In this document: piece by piece, positions 1 to 8,595 of the stretch | Numbering within the stretch: position 1 is the stretch's first letter | How the letters are laid out: every line of letters begins with the position of its first letter | NCBI RefSeq assembly: GCF_001425745.1 | Contig: NZ_LMDF01000007.1 | Location: 939,126 to 1,003,125 of the forward strand | Source of the DNA: Caulobacter sp. Root343 | GTDB lineage: Bacteria > Pseudomonadota > Alphaproteobacteria > Caulobacterales > Caulobacteraceae | Reading direction: 5' to 3' | DNA length: 64,000 nucleotides | The notes under the pieces: generated by a model | The model's input: the letters and a program-made list of their open reading frames with translations, nothing else | What the model was told of the DNA's origin: nothing | The model's database searches: none | Position numbers and translations under genes: made by a program

Positions 1-729
1 GCCTCGGCCGCCGCCTCGACCGCCAGCACGGACGCCGACCGTTCGGGCGAGGTGGTCCGCGAGGCCGTCGCCGCCATGGGCGAGATCGAAAAGTCCTCGG
101 GCCAGATCACCCAGATCATCGGCGTGATCGACGAAATCGCCTTCCAGACCAACCTGTTGGCCCTGAACGCCGGGGTCGAGGCCGCCCGCGCCGGCGACGC
201 CGGCCGAGGCTTCGCGGTCGTCGCCCAGGAGGTCCGGGCCCTGGCCCAGCGTTCGGCCGATGCGGCCAAGGAGATCAAAGGCCTGATCGCCAACTCGACT
301 GCCCAGGTCGAGCGCGGCGTGCGCCTGGTCGGCGACACCGGCCAAGCCTTGGAAGGCATCGTCGGCAAGGTCGGCGAGATCAACAGCTTGATCCGCGAGA
401 TCGCCGAGTCCTCGCAGGAACAGGCCACCGGCCTGAACCAGGTCAACGCCGCGGTAAACCAGATGGACCAAGTCACCCAGCAGAACGCCGCCATGGTCGA
501 ACAGGCCAACACCTCGTCGGCCTCGCTGCGCGGCGAGGCCCAGGACCTGGCCCGCCAGGTGGCGCGCTTCCAGACCGGCGCCACGCGTCGTCCCGAGCCG
601 GCCCAACCCGCGCGCCATGCGCCGGCCCGCAATCCCGTAGCCGAGCAGCGTGCGCGCCTCCAGACCTTCGCCCGCCCGGGCGGGGCAGCCACGGCCGCCG
701 CGCCGGCGACGGAGTGGGAGGAGTTCTAA
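1..729 (+). CDS. Methyl-accepting chemotaxis protein, C-terminal part (5' end outside window)
   Basis: The reading frame is open from base 1, so this is the cytoplasmic signalling end of a chemoreceptor whose N-terminal sensor lies outside the window. The hairpin tip that contacts CheA and CheW is visible around bases 127-243 (EIAFQTNLLALNA, then VEAARAGDAGRGFAVVAQE). The protein ends in EWEEF, which fits the xWxxF pentapeptide that tethers CheR/CheB in high-abundance receptors, after an Ala/Pro/Arg-rich linker. The stop overlaps by 4 bases the stop of the convergent beta-lactamase-fold gene. The ligand cannot be inferred. Confidence 0.95.
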   Translation, partial: ASAAASTASTDADRSGEVVREAVAAMGEIEKSSGQITQIIGVIDEIAFQTNLLALNAGVEAARAGDAGRGFAVVAQEVRALAQRSADAAKEIKGLIANSTAQVERGVRLVGDTGQALEGIVGKVGEINSLIREIAESSQEQATGLNQVNAAVNQMDQVTQQNAAMVEQANTSSASLRGEAQDLARQVARFQTGATRRPEPAQPARHAPARNPVAEQRARLQTFARPGGAATAAAPATEWEEF

Positions 730-1883
730 CGCTCCTGGGAGGGAGCCCTGACCTGCTTTAGCAGCAGGTTCGCCGTCGCCGTCGCCGAGCCGTCACCGGT
801 CAAGGCGGCGGCCACGATCGCGCCGTCCTTGACCGAGTAGGCCACGACCGCGTTGGCGCCCGGCGCGCCGCCCAGATGACCCAGCCATAGCGACTTGGAG
901 CCATCGGGGTCGGGAACCTCGATCGCCATCACGCCCAGGCCGTAGAAGCTGCCGCTGTCGAACATCGGGTAGAGCCTGGCGAACATCGTCGTGACGGTGT
1001 CCTGCTTCAACAACTTGCCGCCCAGCAGCGCCGCCCAGACCCGCGCCATGTCGCCGGCCGAACCCACGGCCGGCCCCGCGGCGCCGGCCCAGGCCGGCTG
1101 CATCGGCGCCTCCTTGGCCGAGACCAGCCTGGCCACGTCCTCGGCCCTGTCGCCTTCCGCCAGCATCCGCAGTGATTTCAGCCCCAGCGGCTTGACGATG
1201 CGGGCGTCGACCGCGTCCTGCCAGGAACGCCCGTCCACCGTCTCGATGACCTTGCCCAGCAAGGCGTAGCCGGTGTTCGAATAGCGCCAGCGCTCGCCCG
1301 GACACGAGAACGCCCCGTGACGAGCGATGATCTTCAAGTCCTCGTCCAGCGTATGGGCGCGATGCTCCGCCCGAGCTTTCAGGTCCTCGTTGGCGCTGAA
1401 CAGGCCGCCGGTGTGGACCAGGAGATCGCGGATCGTCACCACGTCGCCGTTCGGGACCCCGGCGACATACTTGCTGATCGGATCTTCCAGCTTGAGCTTG
1501 TCGGCCTCGACCAGCTGCAAGACGACCACGGCGACCAGGGTCTTGCCCGCGCTGGCCCAGAACAGCAGCGGGGGCTGATCGCCGCTGTCGGTGCGCTCCC
1601 AGGCGCCCTTTCCGGGAACCAGGACGGCCGCGGTCAGGGCCGGCGCCTTGGTCGCCGTCTTGGCTTGCGCGAAGGCCGCCTCAAGCCGCGCGACCATCGC
1701 CGGATCGAGTGCGGCCTTGGGAATTTGGGCGAGAACCGGCGGCCCGACCGGCGCATGCAGCGGCGCGCCGGCATAGGTCACCGCGCTCTTGCAGACGACG
1801 GGCTTGTAGTCCTCGGCCCAGGCTTCGGCTGACGCCGCCAAGACGGGCAGCATCGCCAGCCCCAAGATCCATCCCCGCCCCAT
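726..1883 (-). CDS. Serine hydrolase, beta-lactamase / class C family
   Basis: This 385-residue exported protein starts with a signal peptide (about residues 1-23, ending AEAWA). It carries the three motifs of the serine beta-lactamase/DD-peptidase fold: S111-A-G-K114 (SxxK nucleophile and base), Y201-S-N203 (YxN), and H336-L-G338 in place of KTG. The HxG third motif is typical of class C-like esterases and D-aminopeptidase relatives, so a periplasmic esterase or peptidase is as likely as a true antibiotic-degrading enzyme. The gene stands alone, convergent with the chemoreceptor and 58 bases downstream of der. Confidence 0.85.
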   Translation of the reverse strand: MGRGWILGLAMLPVLAASAEAWAEDYKPVVCKSAVTYAGAPLHAPVGPPVLAQIPKAALDPAMVARLEAAFAQAKTATKAPALTAAVLVPGKGAWERTDSGDQPPLLFWASAGKTLVAVVVLQLVEADKLKLEDPISKYVAGVPNGDVVTIRDLLVHTGGLFSANEDLKARAEHRAHTLDEDLKIIARHGAFSCPGERWRYSNTGYALLGKVIETVDGRSWQDAVDARIVKPLGLKSLRMLAEGDRAEDVARLVSAKEAPMQPAWAGAAGPAVGSAGDMARVWAALLGGKLLKQDTVTTMFARLYPMFDSGSFYGLGVMAIEVPDPDGSKSLWLGHLGGAPGANAVVAYSVKDGAIVAAALTGDGSATATANLLLKQVRAPSQER

Positions 1884-1941
1884 CGTCGCCTCCCGCGCTC
1901 AAGCTTCACTAGCCGAAACGCGCGAGGCGAAGATAAGGCGA

Positions 1942-3717
1942 TCAGCGGCCCTTGGAACCGCCGGGACGGGTGTTGCCGCGCACGGTGCGCGAGCCGGCGG
2001 TGGGGCGCTTTGGTCCGGCCGCCTTGCCGCCAGCCGACTTGGCGCCGACCTTGTAGCTGGGCGTGGTCGAGACCTTCTTCTGGACCTTGGGGCCCAGTTT
2101 CTTGACCGACTTGACGGCGGCCTTGCCCGGTTCCGACACGGCGGCGCTCTCGACCGATGCGGCGGTCTTAGGCGCGACGTCCTTGGACGCGGCGGCCTTT
2201 TTCGGCCTGAGGGCCGGCTTGGTCGGATCGGGCAGGCCCGCCTCGGCCGCGGCCTTGGCGGCGGCCTCGTCGGCGATGCGCTTGGACTTCTTGACCGTGT
2301 TGCGCGAGGCGCGGATGCGCTCCTCCTCGCGCTCGCGGCGTTCGAACTCGCGCTTGCCCCGGCCGCTGTGGCCCTTGGCCTCGCCGTCGGCATAGGGGTT
2401 GGCGCCCGACTTGATGGTGATGCGCAGCGGCACCCCCGGCAGGTCGAAGCTCTCGCGCAGGCTGTTGATCAGATAGCGCCGATAGTGGTCGGGCATCTGG
2501 TCGGCGCGGCTGGAGAACAGCACGAAGGTCGGTGGGCGCGCCTTGGTCTGGGCCATGTACTTGGGCTTGACGCGGCGGCCGCTGACGGCGGGCGGCGGGT
2601 GCCGCTGCATGGCCATCTGCAGCCAGTCGTTCAGGTCGCGGGTCTTGACCTTGGTCGACCAGTCCTTGTGGATCTTCAGCACGGCCGGCATCAGCTTGTT
2701 GACGCCGCTGCCCGTCTCGCCCGACAGCGCCACCACCGGTGCGCCGCGCACCTGGGGCAGCATGCGCTCGGCGTGCTCGCGGAAGGCGGCCAAGGTCGCG
2801 GCCTGATCCTCGATCAGATCCCACTTGGCCAGCACGAACACCAGGGCCCGCCCTTCCCGCTCGGTCAGATCGGCGATCTGCAGATCCTGGATCTCGAACG
2901 GGTGGGTGGCGTCCATCACCAGCACCACGACCTCGGCGAAGGTGATGGCGCGGATGGTGTCCTGGGTGGAGAGCTTCTCCAGCTTCTCCTGGACCTTGGC
3001 CTTCTTGCGCAGGCCGGCGGTGTCGACCAGGCGGACCTTCTTGTCCCCCCAGATCCAGTCGACCGAGATGGAGTCGCGGGTGATGCCCGCCTCTGGGCCG
3101 GTCAGCAGGCGCTGCTCGCCGATCAGGCGGTTGATCAGGGTGGACTTGCCGGCGTTCGGACGGCCGACGATGGCCAGGCGGATCGGCTTGTCGTCGTCGT
3201 CTTCGTCGTCGGAGTATTGGTCCTCGGGCACGGCGGCCAGCATGGCGGCGTAGAGCTCGGCCATGCCTTCCCCGTGTTCGCCCGAGATCGGGATCGGCTC
3301 GCCCAGACCCAGCTTGTAGGCCTCGCCGATGCCCGACTGGCCCGCTTTGCCCTCGGCCTTGTTGGCGGCGATGATCACCGGCTTGCCGCGGCGACGCAGC
3401 AGGGCCGCGAACACCTCGTCCAGCGGGGTGACGCCTTCACGGGCGTCATAGATGAACAGCGAGAGATCAGCTTCCTCGATGGCCAGCTCGGTCTGGGCGC
3501 GCATCCGCGCTTCCAGGCTCTCGTCGGCGACGTCCTCGAAGCCGGCGGTGTCGATCAGGTGCAGGTCCAGGTCGCCCAGGCGGCCGTCGGCGTAGCGGCG
3601 GTCGCGGGTGACCCCCGGCTGGTCGTCGACGATGGCCAGCTTCTTGCCGGCCAGACGGTTGAACAGCGTGGACTTGCCCACATTCGGGCGGCCGACGATG
3701 GCGAGTTTCAAAGGCAT
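1942..3717 (-). CDS. der: Ribosome biogenesis GTPase Der (EngA)
   Basis: Der is an essential double-GTPase needed for maturation of the 50S subunit. Two Walker A loops are visible, GRPNVGKST at residues 9-17 and GRPNAGKST at 185-193, with switch II DTAG at 56-59 and 232-235, followed by the KH-like domain (about 350-455). An acidic linker (residues 169-177) joins the two G domains. The protein is 591 residues, longer than the roughly 490 of E. coli Der, because of a Lys/Ala-rich tail from about 460. The G4 motifs deviate: NKAE at 119-122, and AKWD at 297-300 where NKWD is usual. bamB lies upstream on the same strand, 119 bases away. Confidence 0.96.
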   Translation of the reverse strand: MPLKLAIVGRPNVGKSTLFNRLAGKKLAIVDDQPGVTRDRRYADGRLGDLDLHLIDTAGFEDVADESLEARMRAQTELAIEEADLSLFIYDAREGVTPLDEVFAALLRRRGKPVIIAANKAEGKAGQSGIGEAYKLGLGEPIPISGEHGEGMAELYAAMLAAVPEDQYSDDEDDDDKPIRLAIVGRPNAGKSTLINRLIGEQRLLTGPEAGITRDSISVDWIWGDKKVRLVDTAGLRKKAKVQEKLEKLSTQDTIRAITFAEVVVLVMDATHPFEIQDLQIADLTEREGRALVFVLAKWDLIEDQAATLAAFREHAERMLPQVRGAPVVALSGETGSGVNKLMPAVLKIHKDWSTKVKTRDLNDWLQMAMQRHPPPAVSGRRVKPKYMAQTKARPPTFVLFSSRADQMPDHYRRYLINSLRESFDLPGVPLRITIKSGANPYADGEAKGHSGRGKREFERREREEERIRASRNTVKKSKRIADEAAAKAAAEAGLPDPTKPALRPKKAAASKDVAPKTAASVESAAVSEPGKAAVKSVKKLGPKVQKKVSTTPSYKVGAKSAGGKAAGPKRPTAGSRTVRGNTRPGGSKGR

Positions 3718-3812
3718 AGGCGTCCAGTAGTCGATTTTAGCTCATCTCGCAAAAGCGAACGCCCGGGCCAGCTTTCGCGGACCCGGGCTTCAGAGCGTTT
3801 AAAGTTGTCTTT

Positions 3813-3830
3813 CGGGCCCCAAAAGGCCCG
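3813..3830 (-). terminator. Possible intrinsic terminator after bamB
   Basis: A perfect 6-bp GC stem (cgggcc/ggcccg) with a 6-base loop lies 7 bases past the bamB stop and before der. The T-tract on the transcribed strand is poor, so this may be a weak attenuator rather than a full terminator. Confidence 0.35.
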
Positions 3831-3836
3831 GTCGGT

Positions 3837-5267
3837 CTAGCGGATGGCGACCAGGTCGGCCTCGTCCGTGACCAGATAGATCATGTTGCCGACCGCGATC
3901 GGGTTCAGCAGGACGGGCGCGCCGATCTTCAGAGTCTTTTCCCTGGCGCCGGTCTTGGCGTTCAGGGCAACCGCCTCGCCGTCGCTGGAGGCCGTGATCA
4001 GGCGGCCGTTGGCCAGGATCGGGGTCGACCACAGGCGCGGATGCTTGGCGCGCTTCTTCTTCTGCTTCTTGCTGAGCTTGGCGCTGTCGTTCAGATCCTG
4101 GATCCAATAGACCGAGCCGGTTTCGCGGGCGACACAGATCACCTGGCCGGCCTTGTCGACCACATAGACGACGTCGCCGGCGGCCCACGGAGTGGTGATC
4201 GCGGTCACCGGCAGGCTCCAGCGGGCTTGGCCCGTGCGCAGGTCGGTGGCGGCGAACACGCCCGAGTGGCTGACGGCGAAGACGTCGCCCTTGTAGATCA
4301 CCGGGCGGCCCGGAATGTCGCGGATCTCGGACAGGGCGTTGGTGCGGCTGGCGCGGCTGAGTGCTTCGCTCCACAGGTCGTTGCCGTTGGCGGCGCGCAG
4401 GGCCACCAGCTCGCCCGAGGCGAAGCCCGAGACCACGGTGTCGCCGCTGACGGCGGGCGTCGAGGCGGCCAGGATGCGGGCCGGCTCGCTGAGGGCCTGG
4501 TAGGTCCAGCCCGGCGTGCCGTTCTCGGCGTTGTAGGTCAGCAGCTCGTTGTCGGTCGACACGACGAACACGCGGCCGTCGGCGACCGTCGGGGCGCCGT
4601 GGATCGGGGTCGAGGTCTGCTGGGTCCAGCCGATCTCGCCGGTGGTGGCGTCGATCTGGGCCACGAAGCGGAAGCCCGAGGCGACATAGAGCTTGTTGTT
4701 CGGACCCAAGGCCACGCCGCCGCCAAAGCCGAGGCGGTCGTTCTTCTTGGGCATCAGGCCCAGGAAGCCACCCTTCTTGGTCGGGCCGGCGGCCGGACGC
4801 AGGTCCTTGCGCCAGATGGTCGAGCCGGTCTTGGCGTCCATCGCCACGACGTCGGCTTCGCCGTCCATCACATAGATGCGGTCGCCCGACGACACCGGCG
4901 GGGCGGTGACGTGGAACTTGCGGCCGCCCTTCTTGCCGAAGCCGCGCTTCCACGCGATCTCGAAGGCCTTGCCGGCGTCGACATGCTCGATCGACTGCTC
5001 GGGATTGCCGCCCGGCAGGCGCCAATCGGCCTGCGCGACCGGATCGGGCAGGAAGAAGTCGGCGCCCTTCAGCGATTCCGCGGCCTCGACCTTCTGATCG
5101 AAGGCGATGATCGAGATCCGCTGGCCCTGGCTGGCCGTGGACTTGTTCTTGTCCTTGCCGCCGAACGGATTGAGCTTGGAAACGGTCGAACAGCCGCTGA
5201 CGGCCATGGTCGCCGACATCAGCGCGACCAGGGCGACGGAACGCTTGGAGATCATCAGGCGGCTCAT
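3837..5267 (-). CDS. bamB: Outer membrane assembly lipoprotein BamB
   Basis: BamB is the beta-propeller lipoprotein of the BAM complex that inserts outer-membrane proteins. The N-terminus has a lipoprotein signal with lipobox AVSGC, giving Cys26 as the lipidated residue. The remainder is a chain of PQQ-like blade repeats, for example the segments with ATDLRTGQARW and DAKTGSTIWRKDL. At 476 residues it is longer than E. coli BamB (392). The start codon overlaps the stop of the upstream TPR gene (ATGA), a translationally coupled pair that matches the yfgM-bamB gene order of other bacteria. Confidence 0.93.
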   Translation of the reverse strand: MSRLMISKRSVALVALMSATMAVSGCSTVSKLNPFGGKDKNKSTASQGQRISIIAFDQKVEAAESLKGADFFLPDPVAQADWRLPGGNPEQSIEHVDAGKAFEIAWKRGFGKKGGRKFHVTAPPVSSGDRIYVMDGEADVVAMDAKTGSTIWRKDLRPAAGPTKKGGFLGLMPKKNDRLGFGGGVALGPNNKLYVASGFRFVAQIDATTGEIGWTQQTSTPIHGAPTVADGRVFVVSTDNELLTYNAENGTPGWTYQALSEPARILAASTPAVSGDTVVSGFASGELVALRAANGNDLWSEALSRASRTNALSEIRDIPGRPVIYKGDVFAVSHSGVFAATDLRTGQARWSLPVTAITTPWAAGDVVYVVDKAGQVICVARETGSVYWIQDLNDSAKLSKKQKKKRAKHPRLWSTPILANGRLITASSDGEAVALNAKTGAREKTLKIGAPVLLNPIAVGNMIYLVTDEADLVAIR

Positions 5268-6028
5268 TGTGCGGCGTTGGGGGCGGCGTTAGGCAGGGCG
5301 GTCGGCGGCAGCTGGCTCAGCGGCGGCGTCGCCGGCAGGCTGGCGGCCGCCTTCACGGCGGCGGCCAGGTTCTTGGCGGCGCCCGAGTCGATCAGTTGCA
5401 TGGCCGCCTGGGCGCGCTGGCGCACCTCCTCGGACGTGCTGGTGTCCAGCGAGTTGGCCAGGATCACGAAGTCCGCCCGCGCGCCGGCCAGATCACCGGC
5501 CTGCAGCTTGGCGAACGCCAGCCCCTCCTTGGCGTACACGCGGTACGGACTCTTTTCCCCCGCCAAAGGCGTCAACCTCGTCTCGATGTCTTTGTACGAG
5601 GCGGTGTCCATCAGGGCGAAGGCGGATTTGAGGCGCGCCAGATCGCCCAGCAGCGGGCTCGGCGCGGCCTTGGCGGCTTCGTCGAAATAGGCGACGGCCT
5701 CCTTGGTCTTGCTCTCTTCGAGGCGGATATTGCCCATCTGAAGCAGGGCCAACGCCTTGTAGCCCTTGGCGCCGCCGTCAGCGATCGTCTTGAACTGGCC
5801 GAAGGCCTGGGACGGACTTTGCTTCTGCGCCGTTTCCAGCGCGGCCTGGTAGCCTTCCGAGGCCTTGTTGGCCTGGTTGGTCTGGTAGGAATTCCAGCCC
5901 CAATAGCCGCCGACGCCGATCACCACGGCCGCCGTCGCCGCCGCCACCCAGGGCAGCGACTTCACCACCAGGGTGCGATAGCGCTCCGACCGAAGCTGCT
6001 CTTCGACTTCGTCAAAAACATCGACCAC
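5264..6028 (-). CDS. YfgM-like TPR membrane protein (SecYEG ancillary subunit family)
   Basis: This 254-residue protein has a short cytoplasmic N-terminus, one transmembrane helix (about residues 25-46) and a periplasmic helical region with TPR character. That architecture matches the YfgM family, which links the Sec translocon to periplasmic chaperones. The start is GTG with a GGAG 9 bases upstream. The tail is Ala/Pro rich. It is coupled to bamB by a 4-base overlap, which supports a role in outer-membrane protein biogenesis. Confidence 0.85.
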   Translation of the reverse strand: MVDVFDEVEEQLRSERYRTLVVKSLPWVAAATAAVVIGVGGYWGWNSYQTNQANKASEGYQAALETAQKQSPSQAFGQFKTIADGGAKGYKALALLQMGNIRLEESKTKEAVAYFDEAAKAAPSPLLGDLARLKSAFALMDTASYKDIETRLTPLAGEKSPYRVYAKEGLAFAKLQAGDLAGARADFVILANSLDTSTSEEVRQRAQAAMQLIDSGAAKNLAAAVKAAASLPATPPLSQLPPTALPNAAPNAAQ

Positions 6029-6180
6029 GAAACGAAGCTCCGAAAGGGGCGGCGCCGCCCTTGGACGTCACACCCGTACTGGGCCGACGTCGCTGGTTTA
6101 CGACAGATTGTGGCTAGCGGAGGGCCGCTCGCCGAGGCGGCGAACCTATAGCGTGCCGCGCCGCGTCGCAACGCGCCGTT

Positions 6181-7008
6181 TTAAGCCTTTTTGGCGTAGT
6201 AGGTCTCGGTCTCGCCCGGAAAGCTGCGATCTTTCACGTCACGCGCGTATTCGGCGGCGGCGCGTTCGATCTCGCCCTTCAGGTCGGCGTAGCGGCGGAC
6301 GAATTTCGGGGTCCAGTCGAACAGGCCCAGCATGTCGTCGGTGACCAGCACCTGGCCGTCGCAGCCGGCCGAAGCGCCGATGCCGATGGTCGGGACCGAG
6401 ACGGCTTCCGTGACCTCGCGGGCCAAGCTCTCGGCGACACCCTCGACGACGATCGCGAAGGCGCCGGCCTCGGCGGTCAGGCGCGCCTCCTTCAGCACCT
6501 TGGCGCGGCCGGCCTCGTCCTTGCCCTTGGCCTTGAAGCCGCCTTCCAGCAGCACGGCCTGCGGACGCAGGCCGACATGGCCCATGACCGGCACGCCGCG
6601 CCGGGTCAGGTAGGCGATGGTCTCGGGCACGGTCGGGCCGCTCTCGACCTTCACGGCCTGGGCGCCCGTCTCCTTCATGATCCGCACCGCGTTTGCATAG
6701 GCTTCCTCGTGCGAGGCCTCGTACGAGCCGAACGGCATGTCGACGACGACCATGGCCTTCTTCGAGCCACGCATGACCGCCTGACCGTGCAGGATCATCA
6801 TCTCCATGGTCACGCCCACGGTGTTGGGCAGGCCGTGAACCACCATGCCCACCGAATCCCCGACCAGCAGCAGGTCGCAGGCGTCGTCCAGGGCGGCGGC
6901 GACCGGCGCGGTGTAGGCGGTCAGGCAGACGATCGGCACGCCGCCCTTGCGGGCGGTGATGTCCGGGGCGGCTAGACGGCGGACCGTCTCTTCACGATGA
7001 GCGGACAG
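6181..7008 (-). CDS. panB: 3-methyl-2-oxobutanoate hydroxymethyltransferase (pantothenate synthesis)
   Basis: PanB transfers a hydroxymethyl group from methylene-tetrahydrofolate to alpha-ketoisovalerate to make ketopantoate. Recognisable segments are LVGDSVGMVVHG (metal-binding Asp), GHVGLRPQ and the catalytic-Glu segment VVEGVAE. The first ATG/GTG/TTG in frame (GTG at 6939) would cut off the N-terminal helix. Reading back gives SAHREETVRRLAAPDI before it, which looks like a genuine PanB N-terminus. A GGAGG lies 7 bases before an in-frame CTG at 7008. I therefore place the start at that CTG, giving 275 residues, normal for the family. If CTG is not used the gene begins at 6939. Confidence 0.88.
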   Translation of the reverse strand: MSAHREETVRRLAAPDITARKGGVPIVCLTAYTAPVAAALDDACDLLLVGDSVGMVVHGLPNTVGVTMEMMILHGQAVMRGSKKAMVVVDMPFGSYEASHEEAYANAVRIMKETGAQAVKVESGPTVPETIAYLTRRGVPVMGHVGLRPQAVLLEGGFKAKGKDEAGRAKVLKEARLTAEAGAFAIVVEGVAESLAREVTEAVSVPTIGIGASAGCDGQVLVTDDMLGLFDWTPKFVRRYADLKGEIERAAAEYARDVKDRSFPGETETYYAKKA

Positions 7009-7103
7009 GGCGAGCCCTCCCTACGGCGTACTTTGGGCGCCGTTTGTGGGCCGGATCGCGCCGCATCGCAACATGAACAGCGATAAGACGGCCGCGGAGG
7101 CTT

Positions 7104-7484
7104 CTAGAAGTCCTCCACCACCCGCGTCACGAAGAACGCGATCGCCACCACCGCCAGACCGGCCGCCAACCAGACCGCCTCGGCGCTGGACGGGGTCGTC
7201 AGCACCGCGTTGAACTTGGCCACGCCCGCGCTGATCTCGGTCTCGAAGCTGTGGCTGCTGCTTTTCGACAGCTGCGAGACTTCGCTGGAGAAGCGGGTGC
7301 TCAGGATCTGGAATGCGGCGATCAGCCCGGCCGCCACGCCGGCCGCGCCAATGAACATCCGCCGCATCGCCCAGCCACGGTCCAGCTTGGCCGCCATCTC
7401 GGCGTTGAACAGCGCCGCGTCCGGAAACGACGGCGGCTCGGCGAACATGCGGCTCAACTGCGCTTCGAAATCGGGTTCAGCCAT
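7104..7484 (-). CDS. Small two-TM membrane protein, putative anti-sigma factor
   Basis: The 126-residue product has a soluble N-terminal part (FEAQLSRMFAEPPSFPD), a transmembrane helix at about 44-64 and a second at the C-terminus. The ATG at 7484 has a GAGGAGGG Shine-Dalgarno and overlaps the end of the sigma factor gene by 8 bases; a longer in-frame start exists but lacks support. Tight coupling to an ECF sigma gene and N-terminal similarity to the protein at 8596-8904, which sits in the same position of the neighbouring cassette, suggest a membrane-bound anti-sigma factor. No zinc-binding ZAS motif is present. Confidence 0.7.
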   Translation of the reverse strand: MAEPDFEAQLSRMFAEPPSFPDAALFNAEMAAKLDRGWAMRRMFIGAAGVAAGLIAAFQILSTRFSSEVSQLSKSSSHSFETEISAGVAKFNAVLTTPSSAEAVWLAAGLAVVAIAFFVTRVVEDF

Positions 7485-8061
7485 GAGCTTCCCTCCTCGC
7501 GCCTTCCTCGGGTCGGGCCAGTTTCGCCCGGAGTTTATCCAAACCACGTTTGACATGGGATTTGACCGTGCCGATCGGGATGTTCAAGGCCTCCGCCGCC
7601 TCGGCGTGAGACCAATCAGCCCCGTAGCAGAGGGAAACGCACAGGCGCTCTCCCCGTGACAAGGCCTTCAACGCTTCGTCCAGGTCGATGCGGCTGGCGG
7701 CGTCCCCCGACGCGTCGCGCACCATCACTTCCTCGACCGGCTCGGCGTTGTCCGAGAAGATCAATCGCGCATCGCGCCTGACCTTCTTCAGATAGAGCCG
7801 CGCGGCGATCTTCTTGATCCAGGCGCCGAAGGTCCCCTCGCCCCGATAGTCGGCCACCTGTTCGAAACCGGTCATGAACGCGTCCTGGGCCAGGTCGTCG
7901 GCGCTGGCCGAGTCGGCGCCCAGGCGTCTCAAGAGACCCCGGACGGTCGAGCCGTGCCTGCGCACCAGCTCCCCGTAGGCCTGCCGGTCGCCCGCCGCCG
8001 CGGAGGCGGCGAGCTCGACATCGTGGCCGGTTGGCGGGCGTTCCATGCCCATTGGACTCAT
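7477..8061 (-). CDS. ECF-type RNA polymerase sigma factor (cassette 1)
   Basis: This 194-residue protein has sigma-70 region 2 (around ASADDLAQDAFMTGF) and a region 4 helix-turn-helix (SHAEAAEALNIPIGTVKSHV). It lacks region 3, as expected for an ECF sigma factor. The ATG at 8061 follows a GGGAGGGG; an internal ATG at codon 6 is an alternative. It is followed with overlap by a membrane protein gene (7104-7484) and preceded by a small membrane protein gene (8084-8470). This order is repeated at 8596-10024. Confidence 0.9.
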   Translation of the reverse strand: MSPMGMERPPTGHDVELAASAAAGDRQAYGELVRRHGSTVRGLLRRLGADSASADDLAQDAFMTGFEQVADYRGEGTFGAWIKKIAARLYLKKVRRDARLIFSDNAEPVEEVMVRDASGDAASRIDLDEALKALSRGERLCVSLCYGADWSHAEAAEALNIPIGTVKSHVKRGLDKLRAKLARPEEGARREAHG

Positions 8062-8083
8062 GCCCCTCCCAAGGCTTCGGGTT

Positions 8084-8470
8084 CTAGACCCGCTCTTCCT
8101 TGTTCGGATTGAAGAAGCTCAGGACGATGAAGGCCACGCCGATCACCGCCGGGATACAGGCGAGACCGATGCTGTCGAAATCGCCGTCTCCATGAATGAA
8201 GTCGCCGAAATAGGTGGCCAGGCCGATGCCGATGCCGATCGCCAGCCAGATCACGCCGGTGCGCAGATCGCGCAGACGGGTCGGCGGCATCTTCACCGCG
8301 CGGGTCATGGCCTCGATCACCTCGGGCGGGATCGGCTGGCCCTTCTCGATGGCGACGCGGAGCGTGGCCTGCATTTCGCGGCGCTCGCGGCTCTTGAAGT
8401 AGAACGGCAAGCAGACGATGGCGACGATCATCATGCAGCCGGCGACGGGAACGACGATATCAGGACCCAT
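8084..8470 (-). CDS. Small membrane protein of the ECF cassette (DUF6249-like)
   Basis: The 128-residue product has an N-terminal transmembrane segment, a charged cytoplasmic stretch containing RREMQATLRVAIEKGQPIPP, and two further transmembrane helices (about 74-92 and 105-121). A GGAGG seven bases before the ATG at 8470 fixes the start; a TTG two codons upstream is less likely. The charged stretch matches the same position in the proteins at 9416-9832 and 9842-10024, so the three are paralogues. The resemblance to the DUF6249 family is from memory of the motif. The function is unknown. Confidence 0.7.
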   Translation of the reverse strand: MGPDIVVPVAGCMMIVAIVCLPFYFKSRERREMQATLRVAIEKGQPIPPEVIEAMTRAVKMPPTRLRDLRTGVIWLAIGIGIGLATYFGDFIHGDGDFDSIGLACIPAVIGVAFIVLSFFNPNKEERV

Positions 8471-8595
8471 TTTCAATCCTCCAGTTAGGTGGACGACGCC
8501 CCCGCGCCGCCTTCACTAGTAAGAGGCGTTCACGGCCCCGTTTGGAGGCGCCCGCCGGGATGAAACTTTCGTAAGGCGCGAAATCGTCAAAGCGC

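Noticed and set aside
2368..3840. 490-codon plus-strand frame opposite der
   Set aside because: High-GC antisense shadow: composition is Gly/Ala/His/Gln-rich with no family pattern, while the minus strand encodes a complete Der.
4041..5690. 549-codon plus-strand frame opposite bamB and the YfgM-like gene
   Set aside because: It spans the junction of two well-supported overlapping genes on the other strand and has no recognisable domain.
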